A stretch of 64,000 nucleotides of DNA from Megachile rotundata (GCF_050947335.1 NC_134989.1:2783501-2847500); one strand, 5' to 3'; counted from the first letter of the stretch, positions 47,722-60,790 are shown. A program made the numbers and translations. The notes: generated from the sequence alone by a model not told the origin.

Positions 47722-49479
47722 TTGTGTTTTTCGTATAAAGCTTCACTTTAATAATAAGTTGTTTGAAAAAAAGTTGTTCAATACAAACATTCCAATAAGT
47801 CAAAAATATGGGAAAGTAAGATACAAAGAAATGAAACAGTTTGAAATTTGCGATAATAATCGACGACAATATACAATAGAAGAAAACAAGCGAAACATAA
47901 GACAACATAAAGCTTTCCCTGAAATATGATGATGTATATGGGGTTGTCTTGAAAACAATTTTTCGAAAAGTTATAAAAAGGTAAAAATACTTTTAGAAAT
48001 GCACGAAAGAGGCACGAACATAATTACGGACAATTTCAATTAAATAAAATTTAAAGGTTTTAATTGGAACAAAAAGATACTTCGTACGCCATATAATGTT
48101 AATCCGATTAAAGCATAGAGAGTGTATCAGATAACTTGATCATTTCAAATAACTACTAAGTGGTATAGTTTATGACAAATTTAATGTATGAAATTTACCT
48201 TATGTCGACGAATACTTTAACGTATGTGTTCGATTTGCAGATATTATGTTATGGAAGGTTTGAGAGTTAATTTGGTTTTTTCGACAATAAAACAACCGGG
48301 ATACAAAGTATACTTCTTTTTAAATTAAAATTAAAATACAAAATAAATAAATGGATAATGAAATATAAACTATTGATATATTTCAAGAAAATCATCTTAA
48401 TAAATTTTGGAATTAAAAATACGAAATTCAACGATCGATCTTTTCACCGATTTGATAGTTTAATACTAAATTAGATGACATTTTTTAAATTATAAATCGA
48501 TAAGGTACTAAATACTAAGTTGAAATATTGTATTAACTTTAATACGTTCTGAATTTAATAATTAACGAGATATTAACGAAATAAATTTTAATATCTACTT
48601 CATTCTACTATATTTAGAGAATTAAGTTAACCTTCATATCTCAGAAACATTTTCACGTACAAATCAAACACGTACCTTACATAATATGCTCCACGAGCAC
48701 TATTTAAATTCTAAACGTTAAAATGTTCATAAAATGTTGCTTTTAGCAATTACTCGAGATGATCAAGTTAGCTCAGAAAACGTGGACATATAACATTCAT
48801 GACAGAATTGAAAGCGTAAATTTACTTTCCAACGCTACTGTAATGAATAAAATATGCCATTTATGGTTTATTTTGTTTGTTAGGTAAAGTAAAATAAAAT
48901 ACTAATTTCTTGTTACTTATATACACAGGGTGTTCTAGTATTAATATTATCATTCTAGAAAAAAATAAACCAAAAAGAAGAATTAAATTTTGTCATGTAT
49001 AACTTCATTTTCAAATAAACTGAATTTAAAGGTTCTTCAAAATAATTGTTTATGCCAAAAAACAGTTTCAACTGTTTTATTCTGTATAATATTCCTGATA
49101 TTTTAATGTGTCTCGTGATGAATTTATTTGAAATTAGAATAAATATGCACACAGGTAATTCTAGAATATGTCATTTTTACGAAATCCGTAAATATAGTGC
49201 TAATAAATAGGGGTAGTCTGGCCATTGGGGAATATGGGAAAATTTTCGGTAAACCGATTGGTATTTGAAGTCGTTTTATATCAAAATTAATTTTTATATC
49301 AAAAATAACGTGGGTAAAATTATAGTCGTAAATTCTCGAAAAAGTGTGTGAAAAGCAGGTCACAAATTCACATCGCCGCTTATTAACGTATAAACTCATA
49401 CTACTCTAATATTTATATTCTGCTAATCCGTGATAGAATTAAGGAATAATTGATTATACCTTCGTCCTATTTACATACT

Positions 49480-49860
49480 TTCGGGAATGAAAAATCATCC
49501 GTCACTCAAATTCTCATCACGTTAAATCGGCTAGGTCAGGCATTAACTTCAGGCCAGGATCGTCCATTTGCTCGTCTTCTCCATTCCGTTCGCGCGATAG
49601 ATAATACAATTAAAGCGAGCTTCCGTGTACGCCTTCGCAAGAGCCCGAGTGCTCTCTGCGATCGCGTTATGTTCGTCATATTCGCCTCCATTCGACGGAT
49701 CGTGCTGGCCTTCACGATTCCGATATTAATTAAATTTGGATCGCTAACGCGTGACGACAGTAGTGACGAGATCGGGCTAATTGCGTAATCTGAGCCTCTT
49801 TGCATCGCGGATCATATAATAGAATGCCATTTCGCCCGATCATGCAACTTTAAAAAAGTT
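49480..49860. other. Unassigned GC-richer island
   Basis: About 380 bp with CG-containing words (TTCGCGCGATAG, GCGATCGCGTTATG) and open frames of 112 codons (plus) and 89 codons (minus). No motif, splice junction or repeat end is seen. Candidate regulatory element or non-coding exon. Confidence 0.35.
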
Positions 49861-51766
49861 GAAATTGCATTTCTTATGCAATGCTTCAGCACCGCAAAAG
49901 CCTGTATCTAGCTTCTATGCTGCTGCATTTTGTATTTTTACAGTGACTCAAAAAGTCGATTATATTTGAGCCCATGATTTTCGAAATATTTTGTACGAAC
50001 AGGGCAATACTCAGAAACAACCAATATGATCACATATGTTCTAAAGCTGATAAAAACGTAAATTAATCATAAATACGCAGAAAATTGTACCATTACTCTC
50101 TCAGACTACTGAAAGTGATTAAAAACCAAAAATTCATTAAAGATCGTAATTAAAATTTACACACTACATTTATAGTGCAATGGAACATTCACAGCAGCAT
50201 GGCATTTAATTTCCGATAATGGTACACTTTAATTTCCAGAATAATTATTTTCCACAATAGAATATCCGTCCGCTAATAAACAAAACAAAAGTGAATCATA
50301 ATTAGCAAAACGACAAAACATGAACGAAGATAAAAGGGCTTTTAATTTTTTGTGAAAACATTTCGTTGCATACGAAATCAGTTCAGTCTGATGTAGCCCA
50401 CAAAATTATGTTCCTTTGCATAAGATTATGTAACCTGAATAAAATTCCGCCCAGACATCGGTACCTCATGACCAAGATTTTCAATAACACCAGACTACTG
50501 CGTTTTATAGCTATGAAATTGCATTGTTATTCGCGTTGGTTCACGGTTTTGAAGCTGTTCAAATCACACGTACGCATCCGATTCAACTCCGATGCAGCTG
50601 CTCCTCCAACCTTGTTCATGATTCAAGATCGTACGCTGCTCTTGGCCGTGACACGGAAATTAATTTCGACTTGGCAAAAACGTTTGTCGGAGAAACTTCT
50701 AGTGTAATTATGAACAAATTTATATATTTATAATGTATAGAAATAACCGAATAATATGAAATGGTCAGAATGTCAGAAACGGGAAAAGTGCATAAAATAT
50801 GTAATGTAATGGTGCATCTTGAAATAGAAAACATCCTGCAAATTTTGAAACACAGATGGTAAGGCGATGGTAGAAATAGGTAATATAACTTGATGGTAGA
50901 TATAATTACTGTAGAATTATTCTATACTTGATAGCCAGACTAACAAGTCGACTCTTTTGCTTGATTGAAATTTTATATTTGAAATACTTCTTTGCTTTTA
51001 TCGGAAAGTAATATGAATTTAAGGTACTCCATCTCTTAGGTAAACTATCATTATCAAATGTTACAAATAAACTATAATGTTAATTACAATTCTTCACTAA
51101 TCTATTAATATTCGTTTTTGAAATCAGTGTCAAATTTAATACCGTAATCTGTTAATTATAAAAATTAAAAAGCAACAGTTTTTCCAACAATTTCATTATT
51201 TCTTTCTTTATGTTTTCCACAAAACAAGATTATCAAAAATCTTGGAGCAATTTAAGAAAATTGCAAAATAAATGTTCGACTAAAATTTAAGGTTATACAA
51301 ATTTATCCGAGCGCATCGAACAAATTCAGTTTCTCGAATCCGAGTTAGCTCGGTTGAGTGTATTAAGAGGTTGAAGTATTTTAAAGAAGTTATCACAGTT
51401 AATGAAGTATAAAAATTTGATGGTATATTTACCTTTTTAAAGCGATCTTCGCATACGATATATGGCAAAAATTTTTATTGGTTCATATGGATGATTATAT
51501 GGTTTATATGGCTTAGTTTATATAATAATATTATATAATATTAAGTTAATATTAGGAAATTAAGGTAGAATTTAAATTAACATTAACAATAACTCCATTA
51601 TTATATTCAGTGATTAGTCTACATTAGCTTTATTATTTCGTTCTTTTTAGTATCTTTTTGTTTCTTTTTGTTTCTTTTTGTTGTATCTGAGTCTATTGTT
51701 AGCAAAACATTTTTGTTCCACAATTTCTGGTTCAATTTCATGTTTAAATTTTAAATCATTATAAAT

Positions 51767-52149
51767 ATGGGATCGGTTTATTCGGGGTTCATCGAATACG
51801 ATTGGGCGCGATCGGGCGAGCGGGAAACGTGGACGATTGGCGCCAAGATAGTTCGGCGGTATTATGAGTTGCCGCGAAAATTAGCGAGGGAACGAAGAAT
51901 TAGCTAGCATTTGTTTCCTTTTACGCGGGAACCCAGGGCGAACGAGGAAAACGGCGTGGCGTCGCGGGTCAGTCTCGTTGTAACGTTGGAAGTAGGAAGT
52001 CGTCCGAAAAGTTGTATCAGTGTCCGTATTTGATTTTTATATTTCGTTGATTATTATACTCTTGTTAAATTATTAAAATTATTATTCTGTTATTATTATT
52101 CCCAAAAAAAACTAGTGATCCGTCAACCTCGATTATTTCCGATCCTACA
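51767..52149. mobile_element. Probable solo LTR
   Basis: GC-rich 5' part (GGGCGCGATCGGGCGAGCGG) then an AT-rich R/U5-like part ending ACTAGTGATCCGTCAACC and CCGATCCTACA. The edges GGGATCGG and CCGATCC are inverted, and ATAAAT occurs on both sides (51761-51766 and 52149-52154). The exact start is one base uncertain because TG...CA and the flanking repeat do not agree perfectly. Confidence 0.5.
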
Positions 52150-52960
52150 TAAATTTACTTTATATTCATAGTAATGAAGTGAAATCTTCATTATTCTTCT
52201 TTGAACTTTATTATTATTAATTGCTTTGTTCTTTAGATTATAACAATTTTGAAACTCTTTTTGCAACGTAATTTAATTCGTAATAAATATAAACTAAGTA
52301 AGTACAATTCGCTTAAACATTGGATATGTAATTTTATCAACTAATTTATGTTCTGTTAATGGTGGAACCGCCAGTGATTGCGACTTGTTTGTTTATGAAA
52401 TATTTATAATTATTGAATATATATTATTATATTTACGTCCTAAATTGTGCGTAGAGTATAAGTATGTCAAAGTAGATTAAAGTAATAAATTATTAACTAA
52501 TCTAAATTTGGCTGTATTTAATATAATTAAGTAAACATAAAGTTGGAACCAGTAAGTGTCCTAATGCATACTTATGCATACCATCTATACTGTGTATTTA
52601 AGTACTAAGAGATATATTTTAAGAGAAAATGTTAGCATTTCTTTGCGTCCACTGCAAGTATACATATTTGCCTAAATATATGCAGCCTAATTATCAAAGA
52701 TCGTGCGGAACACGATGTAAAGGATGACATATTTCATGGAAGATGTAATCCCGCGATAGGGGTTAATGATGTTATGTGCATTAATCTGCTGAGTTTCTTT
52801 GAAATGGAAAAGGGGAATATTTCATTTAAAACAGCTATGTTAATAGAATGATATGAAGGGTTGAATTTATGATTTTCAAACGGTGTTTTTTACATATTAA
52901 TTTACAGTGAGGGTCAAAATTGAACCAATAAAAGCTTCTTTTTTAGGAAATGATAATGTA

Positions 52961-53881
52961 CATGGTGTGTTCCAAAAGTAATGCAAACGAAATCCCTGTG
53001 CCGCTCCTGTTGGTCGGAGGGGGATGAGATCACGTGAGTTAGGTGCGGGAGACCCTAAGCTTTCTAACGAACCCGATCCCAAGGCTCTCCGAGCTGTGAA
53101 AGGGACAGGACGTGAATTTTTGTGACCCCCTGTTTGGTGACTGTGTCACGGAAAAAGTGGCGTCGACGATCGGAACAACGTTACGCGATAAAGCTTTTGT
53201 GCTAAACTAAACAAATCTCTTGAGGAGACAACTAAAATGATTCGTGAGGCTTATGGGGACTCTGTTCTGTCGTACTCACAAGTTTCGAGGTGGTTAAAAG
53301 CCTTTAAGGCAGAGCGGGAAGAGGTTCACAATGATCAACGCTCAGAGCGGCCACCAACCAGCAAAATAGTCCGTCAAACAGTCCATAAAGAATTTCGTCC
53401 TGAAGAACAGATAGTTAACACCGCCTTTTACGTGGATGTGCTGGAAAGACTGCGGAAAAGGGTCGTCAAGACGAGAAAACACATCTCCGCTACCTGGATA
53501 GTGCATCACGACAACGCGCCTTGCCACAACGCGCTGCGAGTACGTGAGTTTCTGACCCAAAACAAGGTGTTAACGCTTCCCCAACCCCCCTATAGTCCTG
53601 ACCTGGCACCGGCAGACTTTCTTTGTTCCCCCAGATCAAGACACCCCTGAAAGGAATGCGTTTCTCGTCGATAAAAGACATCCAAGCGGCCGCGACCGAG
53701 GCCCTAAAAGCGGTTGCGGAAAACGCATTCCAGGACGTGTACCGTTCATGGCAGGGTCGCTGGCAAAAATGTGTACAAGCCCAAGGGAAGTACTTTGAAG
53801 AATTTTGAGTATTTGTAAAAATTGGTGCAATAAATTCCTTTAAAAAAAAAATCATTTGCATTACTTTCGGAACACACCATG
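52961..53881 (+). mobile_element. Deleted mariner element (921 bp)
   Basis: Inverted ends CATGGTGTGTTCCAAAAGTA and complement, with TA on both sides (52959-52960, 53882-53883). It encodes a shortened transposase. The ~400 bp missing relative to a typical 1.3 kb mariner comes from the middle of the gene. Confidence 0.92.
53237..53808 (+). pseudogene. Mariner transposase, internal deletion plus frameshift
   Basis: The HTH segment (MIREAYGDSVLSYSQVSRWL, WLKAFKAER) is followed directly, after RPPTSK, by the catalytic half. The first-Asp block is missing. The second Asp is in IVHHDNAPCHN and the third in YSPDLAPADF, with 34 residues between them, which fits DD34D mariner. A frameshift near 53620, just after ADF, moves the C-terminal part (IKTPLKGMRFSS ... 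GRWQKCVQAQGKYFEEF) into another frame. It cannot be catalytic, but the ends may still be mobilised by an intact relative. Confidence 0.88.
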
Positions 53882-55207
53882 TATTTGGACATTACGAGAT
53901 AATGTAAGGAAATCATGTATAATCTTGTATAATTGTATTTATAATAGGTATGTCAAAGTTAGAAAAATTAAAATCCGATTTTTCAGTTGATTTTTATGTA
54001 TCGAAGTAAGTTACACGATGAACTTCCCCCCTGTTTATGCAGAGTAAACAAGCATAAGAATTAAGGAAACTATTCGAATAAGCCAAAGCGAATGAAATTG
54101 CGTCGCTTATATTCTAAAGTAATCCAAACATTTCCAACAGTACCCTGTGGCAATATCAAACAGCTAAACCGCTTCAAGCCTTTTGAACTAAGGCTCGAAT
54201 TTCTTTACTGTTCCTTTTTTGCAGTAAATACATTGTTTACCATTTCTAACTCTTTGATAGTGAATAATATTTGTTTGCAAACGTTAACAAATAATTTTTA
54301 TAACACTTTTAATATGCGTAGATAAAAATGATTTCAAAACGCTTCGCAATTGTAAAAGTAAGAGCTTTGAAAATCAGTTTCCGATATTATTTTAGTAAAA
54401 AACGTTAAACAATACGTCTATGTTAAGAGAAACGGTAACATCAAAACCACAGCAAAAGTTGAAAAATGATCAGCTTTCAGGAGTTGATATATAATATTTT
54501 GTATAGTTTCTTATAATTTTTTATTTTAAATTTCATTAGTTAGTTTCAAAGTTTAAACAAGATTATGTAAACTTTGGTAGCAAAATTAGTGTTGTATTCT
54601 ATTCAAATATTTTCACAACATTATCAACATATCAAATTATCGATATTTATTGAAAACTTTAATGAAAGTAATTTTTGTATCCATAACTTAATTTTTATTA
54701 GAAGAGAGTAGGGTAATTATTCGTGCTCGATAATTGCATACACTGATATACATATTTCAAATTTCGCGTATTCAATATGTGCTAATTTTCTGATTATCAG
54801 AAGACACGGATAATATTCTTTCGCAGCAGCATTTTATGCATAAAATTCGTGCACTGTAAATGAAAATCAGTATGAATTATTATATTATTTTTCCATTGCT
54901 TTAAATTATTTTGAATTAAGATAATTGTTAGATAAACCTCAAAATTACAGATTGCTATAAACTTTTAAATAAAAGTAATTTGGAGTACAAGAAACCATTC
55001 TGTAAAACCTGGAATTGAATTATCACATAGTAGATAAAAATATATATACTCCAGATAAAATTAAACGCACTGATACATGAATGAACTGAAAAATTATATT
55101 CATAAACCGTTTTAAACCTGCATCAAAATTACATAAAAATTTTAATTAATAAATTTCAGTAAAACGAACTTTTTGTATAATTCACACAGTTTTTTTTAAT
55201 GTTATTA

Positions 55208-56107
55208 TACAGTGGATATTCTATATAAGCAAATCTTTCGGGAGTGAAGTTGTGCTTATATCGTACAGGTCCTACATTGATTGATGTCTTGCCGAACGTA
55301 GAAAAGGACAGAAGAGAAAAATATCACGGTCGCCGTTTGCGTATATCGTAAAGGTGCTACATTTCGAGCGAAGGAGATCGAACGTAAACAGACAGTGACC
55401 TATTAGAAGGACACTCCTAATCCAAGAATAAAACTTTTTTATTTTTGATTTTTTTTGTTGAAATTTTTTCCATCATATTTGTAACATTTTTCTCATTAAA
55501 ATGAGACCAAACACGACATACTTCAGGACATATTTACTTGTAATTTCAAGTGTTACGCGTACATCGATGATTTTACTCTAATAAGATATTGGAAGTAAAT
55601 ATAACTCAAATTACGTCGTGTTTGGTCTCATTTTAATCAGGAAAACGTCACGAATATGATGGAAAAAGTTATATAAAAAAATGGATGAAAAATAAAAAAA
55701 TTACCAATGCTCCAGTATTGCAAACAATCGAACAGACTTTTGATCTTTGCCGACTGCCACGATCGTAGCGTCTCTTTCTTTTTGACTCGCTATCCTCTTC
55801 GACGTGAGAAACTTTTATCGTCAATTAAACCAGTAAATATAGTCTAAATTATGTCGTGTTTGGTCTCATTTTAATCGGAAAAATGTCAAGAATTAATTGG
55901 TAAAAGTTTGATAACGAAAAAGTCAAAAATAAAAAAGTTTTATATTTGCATTGGTATTGTCTCACGGATACTCTAATACCCGGGTCACGTTACATTTCCC
56001 GGCAAGCGAACCTCCGGCGTCTCGAGGGGTCTTCCCCCCAGTGGTGGGGATAATATTTGTGCTTATATCGGAAAGGACATTTTTGCTTATATGGAATGAA
56101 CACTGTA
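55208..56107. mobile_element. TACAGTG TIR family, copy 2 (900 bp)
   Basis: About 96% alike to 41439-42339 by eye, same orientation, 13.8 kb apart. The long internal hairpin is kept (55495-55637). The terminal TACAGTG/CACTGTA are intact. Confidence 0.88.
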
Positions 56108-58292
56108 CTAACAGGTTCATGTGTAGATTGAAAAAAGTGTTCTATAAAAAGACGCGTTCAAATATTTCAAAAGCAAATGGCACTTTGTGAAAATACCTAT
56201 TAATTACATAAGAAAACACACTGCATTATAAAAATGTAATGTATAGTTATTCGAAATTCATATTAAATCTGAACCGTACTAAGCATCTGAAATAAAAAAA
56301 TAAGACATTGAAGATGTAATATAGTTCTCGCTTCAATTTATCTACTATTAAGTGTAAGTAATTTTTGTCAAGCTGTACGAATTCAGTTTGACAATTATTA
56401 ATTCTGCAAATAAATTATTGCAATTTTAACTCTTTGCGGCACAGGATTTCAGATCAAAAATAGACCCATGTTGCACAGGAATTTTATCGGGTTTTAAATG
56501 AAACAAAATTGGTATATTTTTATTAATAAAGGTATAACATTATGTAAAAATATAACAAAATAGTAACAGTTAATTAAATTTTTAAGAATATACAACATAA
56601 ACAATAAAGAAAAATTGTTTTTTGTATTACTCCACAAGTTGTATGGTGGGACAAATGAAATCCCACTATACTTTCATCATTTGCAAACAAATTTAACCAT
56701 TGATTTATATTATAAAAATCGTTACTCGCTTATGAAGAACTAATTTTTATAGAAATTAACTTACCGCTGCGATTTTTAACATGAAACTAAGAAAAAAATG
56801 TGAGTGCAATAAACCTTCCGATTATAACAATTGCTCAGCCGGTAATTGCATGTTGAATGTTGCCAACACAATGAACACATTTGTAACATTATTTGAAAAC
56901 ATTACCAACTGCTTTACGTAAATAAGGTGAAATATAAACCTATGCACATGCAGCTGTAAGATTTCTTGCAGTAAGGACTAAAAATGTCCCACCATACCGT
57001 GAAATACATCAAAAAGGCGGGGCACTTGTGATCCCACCGTGCCCCAAAAAGTTAATCAATTGTTCGTAGGCATTGCATAGTTTAAATAAGTTTGTACTTT
57101 CATATTTTCAACAAAAGAACTATCATAGACTTTATAAAACAGTCAAATTAATATTATATTTATTTGTTATTAAATAAATTTAATAAACAAATGGTTAATT
57201 AAGTATTAATATAAAGTTTACCTTCAAAAACTTCGTATCAGAGTAGATTACGCGTAAAAGACAAAATCCTACAAACTTAATATTTAATTTCTTTAAATAA
57301 ATATCATATAAATAATATCAATAATTATTATTATTGTTTTTATTAATATATAAAATTATTCATTAATCATTTTTATTAATGACTATCATTACTATTTTTA
57401 TGGAATATTCCTACTATTATATTTATTATTTATTGGCAAATTTAAATTAGACAAACATAGTTGTCTAAGAATTACTTTAATGTAAATCTTGCTATACATT
57501 CTATTGAGTACCATACGTTATTTAAACGAACAATTTGTTCTCTGTAAATTAGTTTTATTATTAACAGTTTAAAGGGTTAATGGTGCACAATACTTAAGTC
57601 ATCAAATCCCAAAAAGATATTGCGTTTGACATTTGTAAAGATAATGTGTTAAATTAAATTTACCGCAAGAAAATGTGCAAAATCAAAAAATATACGTGTG
57701 ATGAAATTGCTAAGATAAGGAAATTTGGCACTAGAATAAATATTAGTGTAAATTATAAATCTATCATCTACATGAAGCCATTGATTTTACTAATTATAAT
57801 AGACATTACAATCCGAATTCTCCAACTTTATCATTATTTGCAAGAAACTATGATACAAATACTTAATCTTTCTTGCAAATTCTATTATCGGAATTTTTGT
57901 ACTTCTAAAATAATATCGTACACACTTGAAATAGAATAATTAATACGCTTATATTGGCTTATAAACTTACAATCTTTTATTGACTGCAAGGTGTTCATTA
58001 CAAAAACAACTCTTGTTTAAATGCACGAAATTTCTCCATTATTTCTTATTCACATTTCAAACAGATACCAACTTCAACATTTTATAACAACATGAATCTA
58101 AAGGGTCTCAGGTACACAAGTGTTCGCCATGAAGAAAATGTTTTATCCTTTCCTTCCGCTTTTTAAACATCTGTTTCTGTACACTGATAGCGACGAGGAA
58201 CCAACTAACCGATCTTCATGAAAAATCTCGTGAGTTGAGCCGGATAAAAAAGGAAGAACAGGAAAGAATTTCTGCTAGATTTACAGACTTAC

Positions 58293-58457
58293 GTCTAGAA
58301 GATTCATCAAGGAAGCTCGTCTTCGAGGATCGGGTTCCGTCATGGCTGCTAGAACGGACTGAAGCGCAGACGAGGGTGAAACGGAAACCGTTCCTGTCAG
58401 TGCTGCGACTCTCGGGGTCGTGTCCAATAATGCCCTTCCCAGCGAATACATCCACAT
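58293..58457 (-). CDS. Exon: KIND domain C-terminal half, KIND-FERM gene
   Basis: A 165-nt exon, phase 0 at both ends. The acceptor is TTGCTTTCAG (above 58457) and the donor CTAGAC|GTAAGT (58292-58287). The 55 codons read MWMYSLGRALLDTTP, then ALQSVLAAMTEPDPRRRASL and MNLLD. It joins the next exon as MNLLD-VISEYC. In KIND domains, a non-catalytic relative of the kinase C-lobe, this corresponds to the (I/M)YSLGxxL helix, the S-L-x-S-(V/L)L helix and the final RRxSL...VL...C helix. KIND domains mediate protein-protein contacts, as in Spire and PTPN13. The N-terminal KIND exon is not found up to 64000. A different frame gives an ATG ORF of 83 codons that ignores the splice sites. Confidence 0.88.
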
Positions 58458-58661
58458 CTGAAAGCAATAAAATTTTATTTAAGCGTGAAATTTATACGGT
58501 TAACAAACATTTTAATCCTAGGTTTACGGATATTTAACCCATTAACTGTCAAATTTCTTCTTTACTTTTAACGTATTGTTGTACATTTTTATATAGTTAA
58601 GTGTTGATATTATATTGGTAATACCAATATTTACCTATTGTAAATGATAAAAATACATATA

Positions 58662-60283
58662 CAGTGGGTCCAAAAAGTATTTGTACACCTAGTTTTTTTG
58701 CAATAACTTTATTTACATAAGTAACAAATACAAAAAAAATTGCTTCCATTAATAGCCTCCTATAAACAAAAATAATATGTACATTAAAAACTTTTAATAA
58801 TATGTTATAAAAGAATAATACAATAAATATAAAAATTTGAGGGCCAAAAAAGTATTTGTACACTTACGGCTTCAGTAGAAAATTTCAAATTATTAATGGT
58901 TTAGATCCTAATTAATATTTTGTATGCATTCCTTTTGCATTTATAATGGCTTGTAGCCTTTTTGGCATAGATTCGACCAATTTTTTTGTAATTTCTTTAG
59001 ATATTTTTGGCCACTCTTGTAAAATAATTCGTTGTAAATCTGTTTTATTTGATATCTTTCTTTTTCTTATTTCAATGCACCTAATAATAGGTGCCATAAA
59101 TTTTCTATGGGGTTAATGTCGGGAGACTGGGGTGGTGTAATCAGTTGTTTTGGGACATTGTATAATAACCATTCCTTCGTTTTTTTAGCTGTGTGCTTTG
59201 GGTCATTGTCTTGCTGAAAGTAGTAAGTCCTATTCAGACCCAATTTCTTTGCACTTTCGGGTAAATTATTACGCAATATGTCGATATATTTTTCGGCATT
59301 CATTGACTCCTCGATAAACGCAATGTTTCCAACACCATTGTACCCCATGCAGCCCCATAACATCACATTTCCTCCGCCGTGCTTAACGGTTGTGTGGATG
59401 TTCCTTTGCTGAAGTTCGGTATTGGGTTTTCGCCACACAAATTTCTTCCCATCTGAGCCAAAAATGTTAAATTTACATTCGTCTGAGAATATAACGCTTT
59501 TCCAAAATTCAATTGGTTTTTGTAGGTGCGTTTTAGCGAATCCTAACCGTTTCTCCCTATTCACATTATTTATAAAGGGCTTTTTTCTAGCAGCTCTACC
59601 ATATATTTCAGCGGAGTGCAAAATGTTTCGAATAGTTTGAGGACAAACATTCTTTCCTGATGTTGATGCGACATCATTGCATAAAGTTCGAGCACTAATA
59701 AATGGAAATTTTGTAACTTCTTTAATAACACTCCGACGTTCTCTATCTGTAAGTATTTTCGGCCGACCTGATCGTGGCCTATTGTCCGTACTTCCCGTTT
59801 CTTCATACTTCTTAACAATATATTGCACTGTTGTGAAGTTTAAATTTAGAGCTTTGCCAATTTTTCGGTAACTTTCCCCACCTTTCCGAAGAAAAATCAC
59901 ACGATCTCGCAGCGATACAGATATTTCACTTTTCTTGCTTGCCATGGTTTCTCTACGTTGTTCACAGACGTACTAACGTCGTGAGAAGGTCGAAACCAAT
60001 GTGTAAATAAACAAATGTTTACATTTTGATCAATGTCACGGAGGTATGTGCATTCTTTCAAAGTTTAGCAATAGAATTATAAGTGTACAAATACTTTTTT
60101 TGCCCTTAAATTTTTATATTAGTGTATTATTCTTTTATAACATATTATTAAAAATTTTTAATGTACATATTATTTTTGTTTATAGGAGGCTATTAATGGA
60201 AGCAATTTTTTTTGTATTTGTTACTTATGTAAATAAAGTTATTGCAAAAAAACTAGGTGTACAAATACTTTTTGGACCCACTG
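58662..60283 (-). mobile_element. Tc1-like transposon with IR/DR ends (1622 bp)
   Basis: Ends CAGTGGGTCCAAAAAGTATT and complement, with TA on both sides. TIRs are about 205 bp and nearly identical. Each TIR has an outer and an inner copy of an AAAGTATTTGTACAC motif (left 58665-58689 and 58841-58866, right 60256-60280 and 60081-60106), the IR/DR arrangement known from several Tc1 families such as Sleeping Beauty. The length and coding content fit a full-length element. It is 204 bp upstream of the KIND exon. Confidence 0.95.
58912..59945 (-). pseudogene. Tc1 transposase, near-intact, one C-terminal frameshift
   Basis: The ATG at 59945 opens 292 codons. The N-terminus is a paired-like DNA-binding region with two HTH parts (SYRKIGKALNLNFTTVQYIV and the 60-120 region) linked by a basic GRPKIL motif. 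The DDE catalytic core follows: first Asp in VIFSDECKF, second in YYFQQDNDPKHTA, Glu in SPDINPIENLWH, with 34 residues between the last two (DD34E). A Gly-rich GGGNVMLWGCMG lies between. After NLWH the frame is lost: 292 codons end at 59067, and the natural C-terminus (EIRKRKISNKTDLQ ... KRLQAIINAKG) continues in another frame to a stop at 58912. A small indel between about 59066 and 59097 explains this. Combined length (~340 aa) is normal for Tc1. It would be either recently dead or a sequencing error in a live copy. Confidence 0.93.
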
Positions 60284-60539
60284 TATATTCAAGTTCCCAT
60301 TTGGAGATCGTGGTAGCAAATAAATTAATGATCACTTATGTTAAAATTGAGACTAAATTACAAAAATAAATAAATAATACGTAAATTACAAAAATAAATA
60401 AATAATAATAAGTCCTCCCGACTGATGGAGGTTTGTAATGTTCGCAATGAATGAAGAGCGAATAGGTGAGATGTTTCTCTCAATAATGCGTTAGTGAATC
60501 TGACGACTCGCTGTCGTCTTGACCCCTACGTTGACGATG

Positions 60540-60790
60540 GAGTCAGAAGTCGTACGCTGATTGGTTTTTCGCCTTTTTTATGAAATTCCAATCAGCGTGC
60601 CCTTTGGGATTGGGCCCACCCTTCATAGCTCCCTTAGAGCGTCTTCGTCTAGGCAGGGTGGGAAATCCGGATAGTTGGCGGGAAGACTCCGAACGTCCGG
60701 CAATGCCGCGATTTTCTTCTAGGTACATTTGGCGACTATAAGTTACCGTTAGGTCCATGCATGACCGTTTCTAAAGTACCCTTCGGAAAA
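60540..60790 (-). repeat. LTR-like repeat, partner of 12121-12665
   Basis: Complement of this stretch matches 12121-12400 in ordered blocks (CCGAAGGGT, GCATTGCCGG, CCCACCCT, AGGGTGGGCCCAA, CCAATCAGC). The similarity is patchy, so both copies are old. A 71-codon minus-strand ORF here has no motif. Confidence 0.55.

Larger units (their letters stand above)
37385..58292 (-). other. 20.9 kb intron inside the KIND coding region
   Basis: Holds two full copies (41439-42339, 55208-56107) and one reversed copy (46963-47721) of the TACAGTG family, the foldback element 44777-46702 and a deleted mariner 52961-53881. There are isolated end-like sequences at 37796 (CAGGATGTTC), 40155 (CAGAGTGTCCC) and 48927 (CAGGGTGTTC). 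GC-richer islands at 42780-43150 and 49480-49860 are unexplained. The remaining stretches (38600-40150, 42340-42780, 43150-44776, 47722-49480, 49860-51766, 52150-52960 and 53884-55207, 56108-58292) show no gene I can support. Confidence 0.6.

Noticed and set aside
49450..50707. 112- and 113-codon plus-strand ORFs (49450-49788, 50366-50707)
   Set aside because: No domain, no splice context and no codon signal. The first is in an unexplained GC island with an equally long antisense frame.
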